Shown one piece after another: positions 44,539-54,684 of a stretch of DNA of 64,000 bases. The stretch covers positions 1 to 64,000 of the forward strand of contig NZ_JBHLWI010000001.1 of the NCBI RefSeq assembly GCF_042432905.1, written 5' to 3'. Position numbers and translations under genes: made by a program. The notes beneath the pieces are model-generated. The model had not been told where the DNA came from and did no database searches. It worked only from the letters and a program-made list of their open reading frames with translations. The stretch comes from Fontibacter flavus (GTDB taxonomy: Bacteria; Bacteroidota; Bacteroidia; Cytophagales; Cyclobacteriaceae). Within the stretch, counting starts at the first letter, position 1, and the number at the start of each line of letters is the position of its first letter.

Positions 44539-45209
44539 GTAGAAAATGAGACCAATTTTGCAATAACCACTGCAGGATAAAGTATCCCTACCACAGAGAG
44601 AAACGAAGACAGCATTTTTGAGGAGATATTTACTGGATGAACATCGCCAAATCCAACTGTACTCAAACTCACCAAACTGAAATAAATATAATCGCCAAAA
44701 TCTTCATCTCTACCAGTCAATTGGATATTCCCCTCAATAGAATTTCCTGTTGTCAATTGAATCACTTCCATGGCAAATGCTCCTATTAATGCAAGTGAAA
44801 GATAAACATTCACAGCACCAATTATCCTATATGCATTGACTTCATCATCTCTGAAGAGTAGCCGGAAATTGATGAGCATAAATAGTGCAAAATTTAAAAT
44901 TACCACAATTCTTTCCAACAGGTAAAATTCAAATGGGTTATCTCCAAATCTTACTAACCGGAGTGAAACATGTAAGGTTAGCATGGTGATGGATGCTATT
45001 ACAAAAACCTTCTCTCTCGCGGAAAAAATACCGATAAAAAACAAAATAATAAACATGAGGTTCAAGAACAACGCATTATCAGTCTCTCTATCTATCAGCA
45101 CTGGCAGTATAAAAACAATGACCAATAACATTAGCAGGAGAGAAATAAAAGACACATCTGATTCCCAATATTTTTTGGTACTTTCAAAATAAGCATTGAT
45201 TTTTTTCAT
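44526..45209 (-). CDS. Potassium channel family protein
   Basis: This 227-residue membrane protein has about six helices (centred near 30, 54, 73, 108, 140 and 203) and a pore loop before the last, with the K+ selectivity filter STVGFGD (T184-D189). The helix before the pore lacks the regular Arg/Lys ladder of voltage sensors, and there is no cytosolic RCK domain. It is the third gene of the run usp - CPA2 antiporter - channel (9-nt gap to the antiporter), which suggests co-regulated K+ handling. Confidence 0.88.
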   Translation of the reverse strand: MKKINAYFESTKKYWESDVSFISLLLMLLVIVFILPVLIDRETDNALFLNLMFIILFFIGIFSAREKVFVIASITMLTLHVSLRLVRFGDNPFEFYLLERIVVILNFALFMLINFRLLFRDDEVNAYRIIGAVNVYLSLALIGAFAMEVIQLTTGNSIEGNIQLTGRDEDFGDYIYFSLVSLSTVGFGDVHPVNISSKMLSSFLSVVGILYPAVVIAKLVSFSTKKQ

Positions 45210-45218
45210 AGAGCAGAA

Positions 45219-46883
45219 TTATTGATTTTTTTGAAGAACCGGATTGAGGTAATCATTAAAAAAATTGGTAGCCGCCAATTGATAGGGAATTACGATACCT
45301 TCAATACCTTCTTCTTTTAGTAAATATTGGTCAATTTTCTGAAGAGCAGTGTGGTATATACTTCCCTTAAACCCAAGTCTGCCCAGCCTTTTTACCAAAT
45401 GAACTGCAAATTCAGCATTTGGAACAGTATTGATAATACATTTCACATGTTGAAGAGGGATACGGTCCAAAAGCTCAGGGTCCTCCAAATCACCATAAAT
45501 AACAGATTTATTTTGTTCTTGGAATTCACGCACTACCTGTGGATCGAAATCTACACCAAAATATTTGGCCGATGATTTTTCTTCGATTCTCTTGATAATT
45601 TCAGTTCCAAACCTTCCCAGTCCGATCACAACAATTTCAAATGGATTTTGATCTCTAGCCATCCGGTCTTTTCCTTCCTTTATGTGTCGTTTTTCGAAAA
45701 CACCCAAGATAGGTGCTAGGAAATCATACAGTGGATAAGAATATAAAATCATATAGGTAGATAAAGCAATTGTAATTAGTCCAACCAATGTGATCAGACC
45801 CAATACTTCTTCGTTGATATGCCCTACAGCCAGTCCTAATCCTGCAAAAATCAAAGAAAACTCACTGATTTGGGCTACAGTCAAACCCGCCAGAAAGGAA
45901 GTCCGCTTTCTATATCCCATTATACCCATGATGACAAGTACAATCAGGGGATTACCAATGAGGACAAATAGTGAGAAAATTATTGAGGAAGGAATTTGCT
46001 CCCCGATCAAAGATAAATTAAGATTAGATCCCAGGTTTACAAAAAAGAAGAGGAGCAAAAAATCCCGTAAACTGACCAGTCTACTACTGATAACATCTTT
46101 ATAGGGAGAAGAGGCTAGGGTAACTCCTGCCAAAAAAGCTCCAACCTCTGCACTGAAACCAATCAATTCACTTATTGCCGCCATTGCTACTGCCCATGCT
46201 ATTCCAAATAAGGTCAACAATTCAATAGATCTTGCCAAAAATAATGTTATCCCAGGTACAAAATATCTCATCGCCAGAAAAGTAAACCCAACAAAGATCA
46301 TGGTATAAATCAGTGTCAATCCGATTTCAACACCTATGAGTGAATCCCCTGCCCTGTTTAAGGTAGACAAAATGATCATGACGAGAATTACCACGAGATC
46401 CTGCACTATTAAAAAACCAACTGCTATCTGACCATGTAAGGAATCAATTTCTTTCTTGTCTGACAAGAGCTTTACGATGATAATGGTACTTGAAAATGTC
46501 AAAGCCACAGCAATGTAAAAGCTTTCCATACTGGAAAAACCAAGTGCTATTCCGATTACATATCCAAAAAGTGATGTAAAAATGACCTGCCCAATACCTG
46601 TCATCAAGGCAATCTTACCGATGGATTTGATCAATCTAAGGTCTAATTTCAAGCCTACAATAAACAAAAGTATAGCAATGCCAATATCTGCCAAAAGATG
46701 GATTTGTTCTTTAGATTGAACAATATCCAAGAAGGAAGGGCCCACCAGAACACCTAAAAAAATAAACATTACAATCAAAGGCTGTTTCAATAACTGACCA
46801 ATTATGCCCAATAAAGCTGCAAAAAACAAAATAATGGCAAACTCCATAAAAGGGCTAGTGGACAATTCATTCAAACAGGTCAT
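45219..46883 (-). CDS. CPA2 monovalent cation:proton antiporter with TrkA-N
   Basis: This 554-residue protein has about 12 helices (~15-390) of the KefB/CPA2 type and a C-terminal Rossmann RCK/TrkA-N domain with the nucleotide loop VVIGLGRFGTEI (~415-427) and the acidic strand end YFGVDFDPQ. No TrkA-C follows. It exchanges K+ or Na+ for H+ under nucleotide control. Start ATG 46883 overlaps the Usp stop (ATGA), so translation is coupled. An alternative start (MEFAII) lies 12 codons later. Confidence 0.92.
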   Translation of the reverse strand: MTCLNELSTSPFMEFAIILFFAALLGIIGQLLKQPLIVMFIFLGVLVGPSFLDIVQSKEQIHLLADIGIAILLFIVGLKLDLRLIKSIGKIALMTGIGQVIFTSLFGYVIGIALGFSSMESFYIAVALTFSSTIIIVKLLSDKKEIDSLHGQIAVGFLIVQDLVVILVMIILSTLNRAGDSLIGVEIGLTLIYTMIFVGFTFLAMRYFVPGITLFLARSIELLTLFGIAWAVAMAAISELIGFSAEVGAFLAGVTLASSPYKDVISSRLVSLRDFLLLFFFVNLGSNLNLSLIGEQIPSSIIFSLFVLIGNPLIVLVIMGIMGYRKRTSFLAGLTVAQISEFSLIFAGLGLAVGHINEEVLGLITLVGLITIALSTYMILYSYPLYDFLAPILGVFEKRHIKEGKDRMARDQNPFEIVVIGLGRFGTEIIKRIEEKSSAKYFGVDFDPQVVREFQEQNKSVIYGDLEDPELLDRIPLQHVKCIINTVPNAEFAVHLVKRLGRLGFKGSIYHTALQKIDQYLLKEEGIEGIVIPYQLAATNFFNDYLNPVLQKNQ

Positions 46884-47716
46884 AAGGGTAAAATAATTAA
46901 AGGAATTGAACCATCATATACTAGATCATTGATCAGGAATTTCCTAAATAGTTTATCCATAAAAGTTCTACCTCCTTTCTGTATCAGCAGGATTTTATTT
47001 TCATTTGACTGAAAAAAAGATTTGACCTGAGCAAAAACATTCATGCCAGAAAATACTGCCATTTCCTGCTGCAGCCCTGTATTAGTCCTTTTGATCAAAT
47101 ATTCCAAATAATCATTTAGATCTTCCACTTGCTCTCCTTCTTTAGCAATACTGATCCATTTCAAAGTATTGACTGTGTCTGGTACAATGTCCAATAATTG
47201 ATGCAATGCTTCTATATTAAAATCAAATTCAGGATGGACAGTAATAATGATTTCATTTGGGGTAAAATTCTTCAAACTTTTAGGTAATGCGAATGTGACA
47301 ATATCCAATTTTTCAATCACTTCATTGACCATACTGCCAATAAATATCTGCTTCAGTTTCCCTCCACCCTTCAGCCCCATTATTATAAAAATGCGCTCAT
47401 CTTTAGGGATTTTTGTAAGATAATCCACAATTGAATGATCCAAAATCTCAAATTTCACATGCTCATTGTCCGGAAAAATTTCATTCTTCAATTGAAACCA
47501 TTTGTTTAAGATATCTCTTTTAACCCCATAGGAGATCTTAAGCCTCATGTCTTTGCTGGTCAAAGTAGGAACTAAAAGATCCAGCTGATGAAGCACACGA
47601 ACCTCGAAGTCCCTGTCTGCAATCCAGGACTTCGCAAATAACAGTTCAGTTTTAGAATATTCTGAAAAATCCAGTAGGATGTATAATGTATGCCTTTTTG
47701 TTAGTAATCTCTCCAT
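46880..47716 (-). CDS. Divergent universal stress protein
   Basis: This 278-residue protein resembles two Usp-like halves. The first half carries IIMGLKGGGKLKQIFIGSMV, a recognisable G-x2-G-x9-G-S signature in MGLKGGGKLKQIFIGS. The second half (ITVHPEFDF...) is degenerate and lacks the motif. It overlaps the CPA2 antiporter by 4 nt and is first in the run, suggesting that it modulates the transporter or channel. Usp domains are known fused to, or encoded beside, cation transporters. Confidence 0.78.
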   Translation of the reverse strand: MERLLTKRHTLYILLDFSEYSKTELLFAKSWIADRDFEVRVLHQLDLLVPTLTSKDMRLKISYGVKRDILNKWFQLKNEIFPDNEHVKFEILDHSIVDYLTKIPKDERIFIIMGLKGGGKLKQIFIGSMVNEVIEKLDIVTFALPKSLKNFTPNEIIITVHPEFDFNIEALHQLLDIVPDTVNTLKWISIAKEGEQVEDLNDYLEYLIKRTNTGLQQEMAVFSGMNVFAQVKSFFQSNENKILLIQKGGRTFMDKLFRKFLINDLVYDGSIPLIILPL

Positions 47717-48055
47717 AAAAACAATATAAAAATTAATACTGAAATTCCATATTTAGCAGTTCCTGTCTTTACAGTAAAACTTTTTTAAGAAAAAATCAAC
47801 CATTCCCAAAAGCCCACATGAAACTTAAATGCTGTCCTAATTGTATTTTTTTAAACATACTCTGGTTTTAGTAAATGAAAACGGAACCCTTGTTTTGAAG
47901 ATTCGTCTCAAATTAGGAGAATTCTACCTTTTACCAGTCCATAAAAAAAATTGCTTTTCAAAAACTAAAACAAACATACTTATGAGTTTTATTTAGCTTT
48001 GTTGACTTGTTCGGAAATATTAATTTTAACCTCGACTCTTTGATTATCCTTTATT
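47717..48055. other. 339-bp divergent intergenic region
   Basis: It separates the minus-strand usp/CPA2/channel operon from the plus-strand K+/H+ antiporter, so two ion-transport operons share a control region. A -7 element TAGCTTTG (47994-48001) faces right. I found no matching element for the left operon and no ORF or RNA gene. Confidence 0.5.
47994..48001 (+). promoter_or_regulatory. Candidate -7 element of the CPA1 antiporter
   Basis: TAGCTTTG matches TAnnTTTG and lies 62 nt before the ATG at 48056. The -33 region is A-rich without TTG. Confidence 0.4.
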
Positions 48056-49540
48056 ATGAACTTGACAACTGAAAACATTCTTTTTATAGGATCTATCTTG
48101 CTTTTTTTGAGCATTTTGGCTGGAAAGACATCTTATAAGTTTGGAGTACCTACACTTATTTTGTTTCTGGGAATTGGGATGATTGCCGGAACTGATGGCT
48201 TGGGAATCCAGTTTAACAATCCGAGCATAGCTCAGTTTATCGGAATAGTTTCTCTTAATTTTATCCTTTTTTCAGGTGGTCTGGATACCAACTGGAAATC
48301 TATCAAACCCGTACTCGGGCAGGGAATAGTCTTGTCCACCATAGGAGTGTTGATTACTGCGGTATCTCTTGGCGTGTTTTTTTGGTACATCTCAGACTTT
48401 TCCATTTATGAATCCCTCCTTCTTGGTGCCATTGTATCTTCCACCGACGCTGCTGCAGTGTTTTCCATCCTCAGGTCAAAAAGCCTCGCACTAAAATATA
48501 AATTAAGATCAACACTGGAACTCGAAAGTGGTAGTAACGACCCCATGGCCTACGTTTTGACCATTGCATTTTTGGGTCTTGTTATGAATCCGGAAACCTC
48601 ATTTTTGTCCCTTCTGATCTTATTTCTCCAACAAATGATATTGGGTGCTATTCTTGGACTAGCCTTCGGTTGGCTCAGTAAAATAGCCATTAATAAAATC
48701 AATCTGGGTTTCGAAGGACTTTATCCTGTTTTGTTAATTTCCTTGATGTTTATCACTTTTTCATTTACTGATTTCTTGGGAGGAAATGGATTCCTCGCTG
48801 TCTATCTTTGCGCAGTATATATTGGAAACCAGGACTTTATTCATAAAAAAACTATTTTGAAACTTTATGACGGATTGGCTTGGCTAATGCAGATTGTGCT
48901 GTTCCTTACCCTTGGGCTTCTTGTCAATCCAAATGAAATGATACCTTTAGCAGGATTAGGTCTGGCAGCTTCTCTTTTCCTTATTTTTGTATCAAGGCCA
49001 CTGGGAGTGTTTATCAGTATGCTGCCCTTTAAAATGAAAAATAGAAGGAGATGGTATATTTCATGGGTTGGCCTCCGTGGAGCTGTTCCAATTGTATTTG
49101 CCACTTACCCGCTTATTGCTGGCATAGATAAGGCTCCGATTATTTTCAACATCGTATTTTTCATATCGGTAACATCTGTATTAATCCAAGGCACCACCCT
49201 TTCAAAAGTTGCGGAATGGTTGAAAGTTGCTTTACCTGAGAAAGTTAAACCGATGTCACCATTGGATACATTTTTACGAGAAGGACCTAAAACAGCCATG
49301 GTTGAAATCCATATTCCTCAGGATAATGACATTATCGGTAAAAAAATTCTGGAACTGGGATTTCCAAAAAATGCCATCATAGCCATGTTAAAAAGGGATA
49401 ATAAATACCTAACTCCAAATGGCACAACTGAAATTCTAGGGGGTGACATGCTTGTAGTTCTGGCAGAAACCTATGACAACCTGAGTAAGGTGTATGAGGT
49501 TTTGCATCTTCCTCTGCCAGATTTTCATGATGAAGAATAA
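48056..49540 (+). CDS. K+/H+ antiporter, CPA1 NhaP2 type with TrkA-C
   Basis: This 494-residue protein has about 12-13 helices. It shows CPA1 marks LGIGMIAGTDGLG, SSTDAAAVFSIL and the ion-binding ELESGSNDPMA, with WVGLRGAVPIVFAT in the last core helices. A C-terminal TrkA-C domain (~405-485) includes EIHIPQDNDIIGKKI and LVVLAETYDNL. NhaP2/CvrA-type exchangers expel K+ in exchange for H+ and are osmotically and nucleotide controlled. It is monocistronic, ending at a bidirectional terminator shared with ppc. Confidence 0.93.
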   Translation: MNLTTENILFIGSILLFLSILAGKTSYKFGVPTLILFLGIGMIAGTDGLGIQFNNPSIAQFIGIVSLNFILFSGGLDTNWKSIKPVLGQGIVLSTIGVLITAVSLGVFFWYISDFSIYESLLLGAIVSSTDAAAVFSILRSKSLALKYKLRSTLELESGSNDPMAYVLTIAFLGLVMNPETSFLSLLILFLQQMILGAILGLAFGWLSKIAINKINLGFEGLYPVLLISLMFITFSFTDFLGGNGFLAVYLCAVYIGNQDFIHKKTILKLYDGLAWLMQIVLFLTLGLLVNPNEMIPLAGLGLAASLFLIFVSRPLGVFISMLPFKMKNRRRWYISWVGLRGAVPIVFATYPLIAGIDKAPIIFNIVFFISVTSVLIQGTTLSKVAEWLKVALPEKVKPMSPLDTFLREGPKTAMVEIHIPQDNDIIGKKILELGFPKNAIIAMLKRDNKYLTPNGTTEILGGDMLVVLAETYDNLSKVYEVLHLPLPDFHDEE

Positions 49541-49577
49541 AAAAAGCCCGAGAGAAAAATTCTTTCGGGCTTTTTTT
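49541..49577. terminator. Bidirectional terminator between antiporter and ppc
   Basis: A 14-bp stem, AAAAGCCCGAGAGA (49542-49555) with TCTTTCGGGCTTTT (49561-49574, one G-T pair), encloses a 5-nt AAAAT loop. A- and T-tracts flank both sides. Confidence 0.93.
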
Positions 49578-49591
49578 GAATAAAAAGAAAA

Positions 49592-52147
49592 TTAAGCTGC
49601 GTTCCGTGCCGCATTGATAATGCCAAACATGGTCCTCAAAATCAGTTTTTGCAAAACAGGGTCATCCACTCCTTTTTCCAACATGGTCTGGATAGCGTAC
49701 TGCTGAATAGTAATGACAGGAAGCACGATCTTTTCACGGATTTCAATAGATTCCTTAGAGGTCGGATTGTCTTGCAACAAAGTATCCATGCCCGAAACTT
49801 CCAGCAACAACCGGATAGTTCTTTCATATTCATCAAACATCAATTGCCAAAATTCTGCATACTGTTTGTTCTTTTTTAAATAAGCCGTGGCTTCATAAAA
49901 AGATTTGGCCAATGACTGCATTGAGTTCCCTAAGAGGGATCGGAAGAAAAGCGAATCATTATACAACTGTTTCGATGCTTCAAATTTCCCTTCCTTCTTT
50001 AAGGATTCCAATGCCGCTCCTACACCAAAAAAACCTGGAATATTCTGCTTCATTTGTGCCCATGAACCCACGAATGGAATAGCCCTAAGGTCATCAAACT
50101 TCAAGCCACTATCCTTTCCTCTCTTCAGAGGCCTGGAACCTATATTGACCTGACCGAAATACTTCAAAGGGGTAACGTGTTCCAAATATGGTAAAAACTG
50201 GGGATGGCTTTTGAAATCTTTATAGAAATTGTATGAAACCTCTGCCATTTCATCTATAAGTGCTCTTTGATAGGCATTCAATGTCTTCTCAGGAGACGGA
50301 TATAGCTCATTTTCCACTCCTGCACAGAGCAATTGTTCAAAATTGTAACTGCAAGAGGCTGGTTTCCCATAATTCGACGATATTGTCTGACCTTGAATGG
50401 TCACCTGGATTTCCTGGTTTTCCACTTGTGGGCCATGCGAAGCATAGAAATTGTGCATATTTCCGCCTCCCCTAGCCGGAGGTCCTCCTCTACCGTCAAA
50501 AAAGATAACATGCACGTCATATTTCCTCGAAATCTTACTCAGCTCTTCTTTGGCACGTAAAATGGACCAGTTCGCCCTGATATATCCTCCATCCTTGGTC
50601 CCGTCCGAAAAACCCAACATGATCGTCTGCTTGGATTTCCTGTTCCTAAGATGATTCCTGTAACTCTCATGCTGATACAACTTTTCCATAATAGCAGGAG
50701 CTTCAGCCAAATCATCGATGGTTTCAAAAAGCGGCACTATATCCAATGGCAAATCTTCTTGGCCTTTGCCCAATGTCAACCTAGCCAATTGGAAAACTTC
50801 CAATACATGCAAAGCTGACTGACAGTTTGAAATGATATAACGGTGCAGCCCGTCTTCCCCATTGTTTTGCTGCACAGTTTTAATGGCATCAAAGGACTTG
50901 AGCATTTCTTGATGAAACTCATCCTTGATTTTTTTGGTATCCGGTAATCCTTCTATTTCGAGCAGGAATTTGATTTTCTCTTCTTCGCTAAGCCGATGAT
51001 AGGTTTCTAAAGCTTCTTTCCCAATCTGCAGTTCCATGATTTCATCCCATAAACCATCATGCTTACGACTATCCTGTCGGACATCCATATTGGCAAAATG
51101 AAAACCGAAAATCTTTACTTTCAGGATAAATTCGTCCAGCTGCTCCAAGAAAAGTCCCTCATGATATTCAATCAATCCTTTTCTTGCTTCCATCAGATCA
51201 AACAGTAATTCCTCTTTGCTGTTGTAGTAGTTTTGGTCCTCAAATAAGGAATTGAAAAGACCATTCTCTACCTTCAGCATAATAGGTTCTACATTTTTGA
51301 AGGTCAATCTCCTTCTGATTTTTCTTACATCCCTATAGTAACATCTCAGAATCCATTTTTGAAGTCTTTCCGCAACCTTTACCGTAATATCATGGGTTAC
51401 AAATGGGTTACCGTCCCTATCCCCTCCAGGCCAGAAGCCTACTTTCAATAAGCCCGGATTGTCCCATTCATGAAGGGGAATTTCAAGCATATTGAGCAAT
51501 CTGGTCATGATATCGGGAATACTATGATAAAAAACATTTACCAAAAACCAGATCAAACTGACAGCCTCATCCAAGGGCGTTGGCTTGTCTTTATTGATAA
51601 ACCCGGTCTTTCCAAGTTGCTGCAAAAGCAGGTTGATATTACCCAAATCATTGGAACGTATGGCTGATTCCAAATCCGTGATGATGCCGAGCACATTGCC
51701 CGGATAAAATTGAGTAGGGTGTGCCGTCAAGGTCAATCGAACAGAGAAATTTCTCAATTTCTCAATCAAGGCCTCACGCTTTCGGTCATTGTCTACCCTG
51801 GCAACTAGGGCAGCAACACTACCTTTACCCTTTAAATCATGGATTTTCTCAAAAGCAGCATCTTCTATGGAGTCAAACAATACAACTTGCCGTTCCACAT
51901 ATTGGACCATTTTGAACAATAAATCATGCCGCTCGGCCTTTGAGTTTTTGGACATCATTTCTTCAAAGAATCCTTCTATAATTTCTTTGGGAGTCCTTCC
52001 CTTATCAAAACCTTCCTGGCACTTGCTCGCTAAAATAGGCAATAGAGTTCCTGTCCTATGGATATCACTAAAAGGAAGATCTAAAAATAAACTATTATAA
52101 ATGGTAAACCTTTTGGCTACTTCGGTTTGGTAATTGTTTTTAGACAT
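49592..52147 (-). CDS. ppc: Phosphoenolpyruvate carboxylase
   Basis: This 851-residue enzyme forms oxaloacetate from PEP and bicarbonate, an anaplerotic reaction for the TCA cycle. Diagnostic motifs are TLTAHPTQ (catalytic His, ~142), GFSDGTKDGGYIRANW with the conserved Lys (~545), FFDGRGGPPARGGGNMH (~580) and GSRPLKRGK (~695). The C-terminus INAARNAA resembles the family's conserved N-G end (usually MRNTG), slightly diverged. It is somewhat shorter than E. coli Ppc (883). It is divergent from the mrp operon. Confidence 0.95.
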   Translation of the reverse strand: MSKNNYQTEVAKRFTIYNSLFLDLPFSDIHRTGTLLPILASKCQEGFDKGRTPKEIIEGFFEEMMSKNSKAERHDLLFKMVQYVERQVVLFDSIEDAAFEKIHDLKGKGSVAALVARVDNDRKREALIEKLRNFSVRLTLTAHPTQFYPGNVLGIITDLESAIRSNDLGNINLLLQQLGKTGFINKDKPTPLDEAVSLIWFLVNVFYHSIPDIMTRLLNMLEIPLHEWDNPGLLKVGFWPGGDRDGNPFVTHDITVKVAERLQKWILRCYYRDVRKIRRRLTFKNVEPIMLKVENGLFNSLFEDQNYYNSKEELLFDLMEARKGLIEYHEGLFLEQLDEFILKVKIFGFHFANMDVRQDSRKHDGLWDEIMELQIGKEALETYHRLSEEEKIKFLLEIEGLPDTKKIKDEFHQEMLKSFDAIKTVQQNNGEDGLHRYIISNCQSALHVLEVFQLARLTLGKGQEDLPLDIVPLFETIDDLAEAPAIMEKLYQHESYRNHLRNRKSKQTIMLGFSDGTKDGGYIRANWSILRAKEELSKISRKYDVHVIFFDGRGGPPARGGGNMHNFYASHGPQVENQEIQVTIQGQTISSNYGKPASCSYNFEQLLCAGVENELYPSPEKTLNAYQRALIDEMAEVSYNFYKDFKSHPQFLPYLEHVTPLKYFGQVNIGSRPLKRGKDSGLKFDDLRAIPFVGSWAQMKQNIPGFFGVGAALESLKKEGKFEASKQLYNDSLFFRSLLGNSMQSLAKSFYEATAYLKKNKQYAEFWQLMFDEYERTIRLLLEVSGMDTLLQDNPTSKESIEIREKIVLPVITIQQYAIQTMLEKGVDDPVLQKLILRTMFGIINAARNAA

Positions 52148-52334
52148 AATAGGCTTAATGGTTATTGAGAATGTGAATTTAAGAAAAAATAACCAAACGG
52201 ATTAATTTTTATCATTTTGACCAAAAAAACACATAAAAATTACATTAATCAAAACATTACCTTTTCATTATTATACTATCCTGAAAGAGTTCAGGTGTTT
52301 TTCATAAAAATGCTAACTGCTCCCCCCCATTTTT

Positions 52335-52364
52335 TTTGTATTTTACAGGCCATTTACATCTTTG
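52335..52364 (+). promoter_or_regulatory. Weak candidate promoter of the mrp operon
   Basis: TTTG (52335-52338, the end of a T8 run) and CATCTTTG (52357-52364) are 18 nt apart. The -7 element has CA in place of TA. It would put the transcription start near 52371 and favours the ATG at 52380 over the in-frame TTG at 52362. A C7 tract lies just upstream (52322-52328). Confidence 0.3.
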
Positions 52365-52379
52365 AATCAAAATACCCTT

Positions 52380-54683
52380 ATGATCATAGCTATTTTGTCG
52401 GGTTTTATTTTAGCTGGTTTCACACCCCTTTTAAGCCGATATGCGAAAAAGGTAATTCCGCAGATTTACCCGCTTTTACCGTTAGGATTGTTCCTGTACT
52501 TTTTTCAATTCGTCTTTGGAATCAAAGCCGAAGAATTTATTCCTTTTCCTTATGAATGGATACCCAGTTATGGAATTGACTTAAATTTCAGACTGGATGG
52601 GTTATCCTTGCTTTTTGCCCTTTTGATCACAGGAATCGGAACATTGGTATTCTTTTATACCTCCTATTATCTCAAAGGGCATACCTATCTCGATAGATTT
52701 TATGGTTATTTGGCCATGTTCATGGCATCTATGCTTGGTCTAGTCCTATCAGACAACCTGATTACCATGTTTGTTTTCTGGGAACTGACCAGTATCACCT
52801 CGTTTTTTCTGATCGGATTTAACAATGAAGAAGCTTCATCCAGAAAATCAGCCATGACCGCTTTAGGTATTACAGGACTTGGGGGATTGGTTTTATTGGG
52901 TGGTTTGATCTGGATGGGCTTTATTGGAAACAGCTTTTCATTCACGGAATTATTATCATCCCCTGAAATACTGAAGGAACATTCCAGTTATTCTTGGATC
53001 ATCTTTTTGATTTTTATAGGTGCCTTTACCAAATCAGCGCAGTTTCCATTTCATTTTTGGCTTCCAGGTGCCATGAAAGCACCAACTCCAGTAAGTACCT
53101 ACCTTCATTCTGCTACCATGGTCAAGGCAGGTATCTACTTGCTGGCAAGATTCACTCCTTTGTTGGGTGATACGCTACTTTGGAACGGGACACTGATCGT
53201 AGTAGGAGGAATAACCATGGTCTATGCCGCTGCACATTCCCTTTTCAGGACTGATTTAAAAAGTATTCTGGCTTACTCGACCATTTCTGCTTTAGGTATT
53301 TTGGTTTTTTTAATAGGTGTTGGAACAAAAGAGGCTTTGCTTGGGGCAGTTCTTTTTATCTTAACACATGCCTTGTATAAGGCAACACTTTTCTTGATCA
53401 CGGGAATTATTGACCATGAAACAGGCACAAGAGATGTAACCCGCCTTGCCGGATTGCAAAAAGTCATGAAACCAGTCGCTTTTGCAGGCTATGTAGCTGC
53501 CTTTTCCAGTGCAGGAATTCCTTTGTTTTTGGGTTTCATCAGTAAAGAAGTGATGTATGAAGCAACCTTCCACTTTGGTGGCTATGCAATTGTATTGACT
53601 TCTTTACTGGTTCTAACGAAGATTTTCTTATTTGTAGCAGGTTTTTGGGTGGGAGTAAAACCTTTCACTGGTAATTTGCCGGAACCCTTCAAAAAAGTAC
53701 ACTTGCCCAGTCCACTCCTTTGGGTACCTCCAGTACTGATGGCTACTTTGTCCGTAATTTTCGGTGTTTTCCCATTTCTTTTAGACAACTTCATGCAGGC
53801 TGTTTACAGTAACCTTTCGACTGATCCTACAGGAATACATCTGGCCATTTGGCATGGATTCCATTGGATAATCGTCTTGAGCTTGCTGACATTGGTATTG
53901 GGCTTTGGGATCTATTATATGCTCAAGCCTTCTGAGGCGTTGGGTAAAAAAGTAATGAGGTTTGACAGTTTTGCCCCTATCCAACTCAGTGAAAATTTAG
54001 GAAATGGCTTTGGGGCTTTTGCGAAATACTGGACCGGTTTCTTTCAAAATGGTTATTTAAGAAATTATGTGATTACCATTTTACTCTTTCTGACATTTTT
54101 AGCGGGTTACCGTCTCCTGTATGGTGTGAATATCCATTTGGATTGGAGCCAAATTTCCCAAATTACCCCTTCCGAATTTATCGTAGTGGTTCTTATGGTC
54201 ACTTCTATATTTTTTGCGCTTTTTGCCTCGACTAGAACAGGTGTAATTGTGGCTTTAGGGATTATAGGTTTGGCTAACTGCCTGTTTTTCCTATACTACT
54301 CTGCACCCGACCTGGCCATGACACAATTTTCAATCGACACCTTGACCGTATTATTGTTCATGCTGGTTTTGTTCCGCCTGCCTAAAAACAAAACCTTCTC
54401 TTCCAAAAGGATCCGAATCAGAGATGCCATCCTTTCCATTCTTTTCGGAACCCTCATTTCCGTATTGGCATTGGAGGTATTTGAAGCACCTTCATCTTCT
54501 GAAATTTCTGACTATTATGCAGAAAATGCCTATCTATTGGCTAAAGGCAAAAATGTAGTCAATGTCATCCTCGTAGATTTTCGGGGATTTGATACCATGG
54601 TAGAATCCGTAGTTTTGGTCATAGCTGCCTTGGGTGTTTTCAGCCTTTTGAAACTTGACCTTAATCCATCTAAAAAAGACTGA
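52380..54683 (+). CDS. mrpA: Mrp antiporter subunit A
   Basis: This protein of about 767 residues is the large NuoL-like subunit of the multi-subunit Na+/H+ antiporter. It has about 20 helices. Conserved proton-path residues lie in HSATMVKAGIYLLARF and THALYKATLFLITG (helices 7-9, key Lys and His), with SAQFPFHFWLPGAMKAPTP before them. The C-terminal extension (~560-767) with SAPDLAMTQFSIDTLT and VNVILVDFRGFDTM is the MrpA-specific domain. The ATG at 52380 is preferred over TTG 52362. It heads the seven-gene mrp operon, which expels Na+ and imports H+ at alkaline pH or high salt. Confidence 0.95.
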   Translation: MIIAILSGFILAGFTPLLSRYAKKVIPQIYPLLPLGLFLYFFQFVFGIKAEEFIPFPYEWIPSYGIDLNFRLDGLSLLFALLITGIGTLVFFYTSYYLKGHTYLDRFYGYLAMFMASMLGLVLSDNLITMFVFWELTSITSFFLIGFNNEEASSRKSAMTALGITGLGGLVLLGGLIWMGFIGNSFSFTELLSSPEILKEHSSYSWIIFLIFIGAFTKSAQFPFHFWLPGAMKAPTPVSTYLHSATMVKAGIYLLARFTPLLGDTLLWNGTLIVVGGITMVYAAAHSLFRTDLKSILAYSTISALGILVFLIGVGTKEALLGAVLFILTHALYKATLFLITGIIDHETGTRDVTRLAGLQKVMKPVAFAGYVAAFSSAGIPLFLGFISKEVMYEATFHFGGYAIVLTSLLVLTKIFLFVAGFWVGVKPFTGNLPEPFKKVHLPSPLLWVPPVLMATLSVIFGVFPFLLDNFMQAVYSNLSTDPTGIHLAIWHGFHWIIVLSLLTLVLGFGIYYMLKPSEALGKKVMRFDSFAPIQLSENLGNGFGAFAKYWTGFFQNGYLRNYVITILLFLTFLAGYRLLYGVNIHLDWSQISQITPSEFIVVVLMVTSIFFALFASTRTGVIVALGIIGLANCLFFLYYSAPDLAMTQFSIDTLTVLLFMLVLFRLPKNKTFSSKRIRIRDAILSILFGTLISVLALEVFEAPSSSEISDYYAENAYLLAKGKNVVNVILVDFRGFDTMVESVVLVIAALGVFSLLKLDLNPSKKD

Positions 54684-54684
54684 A

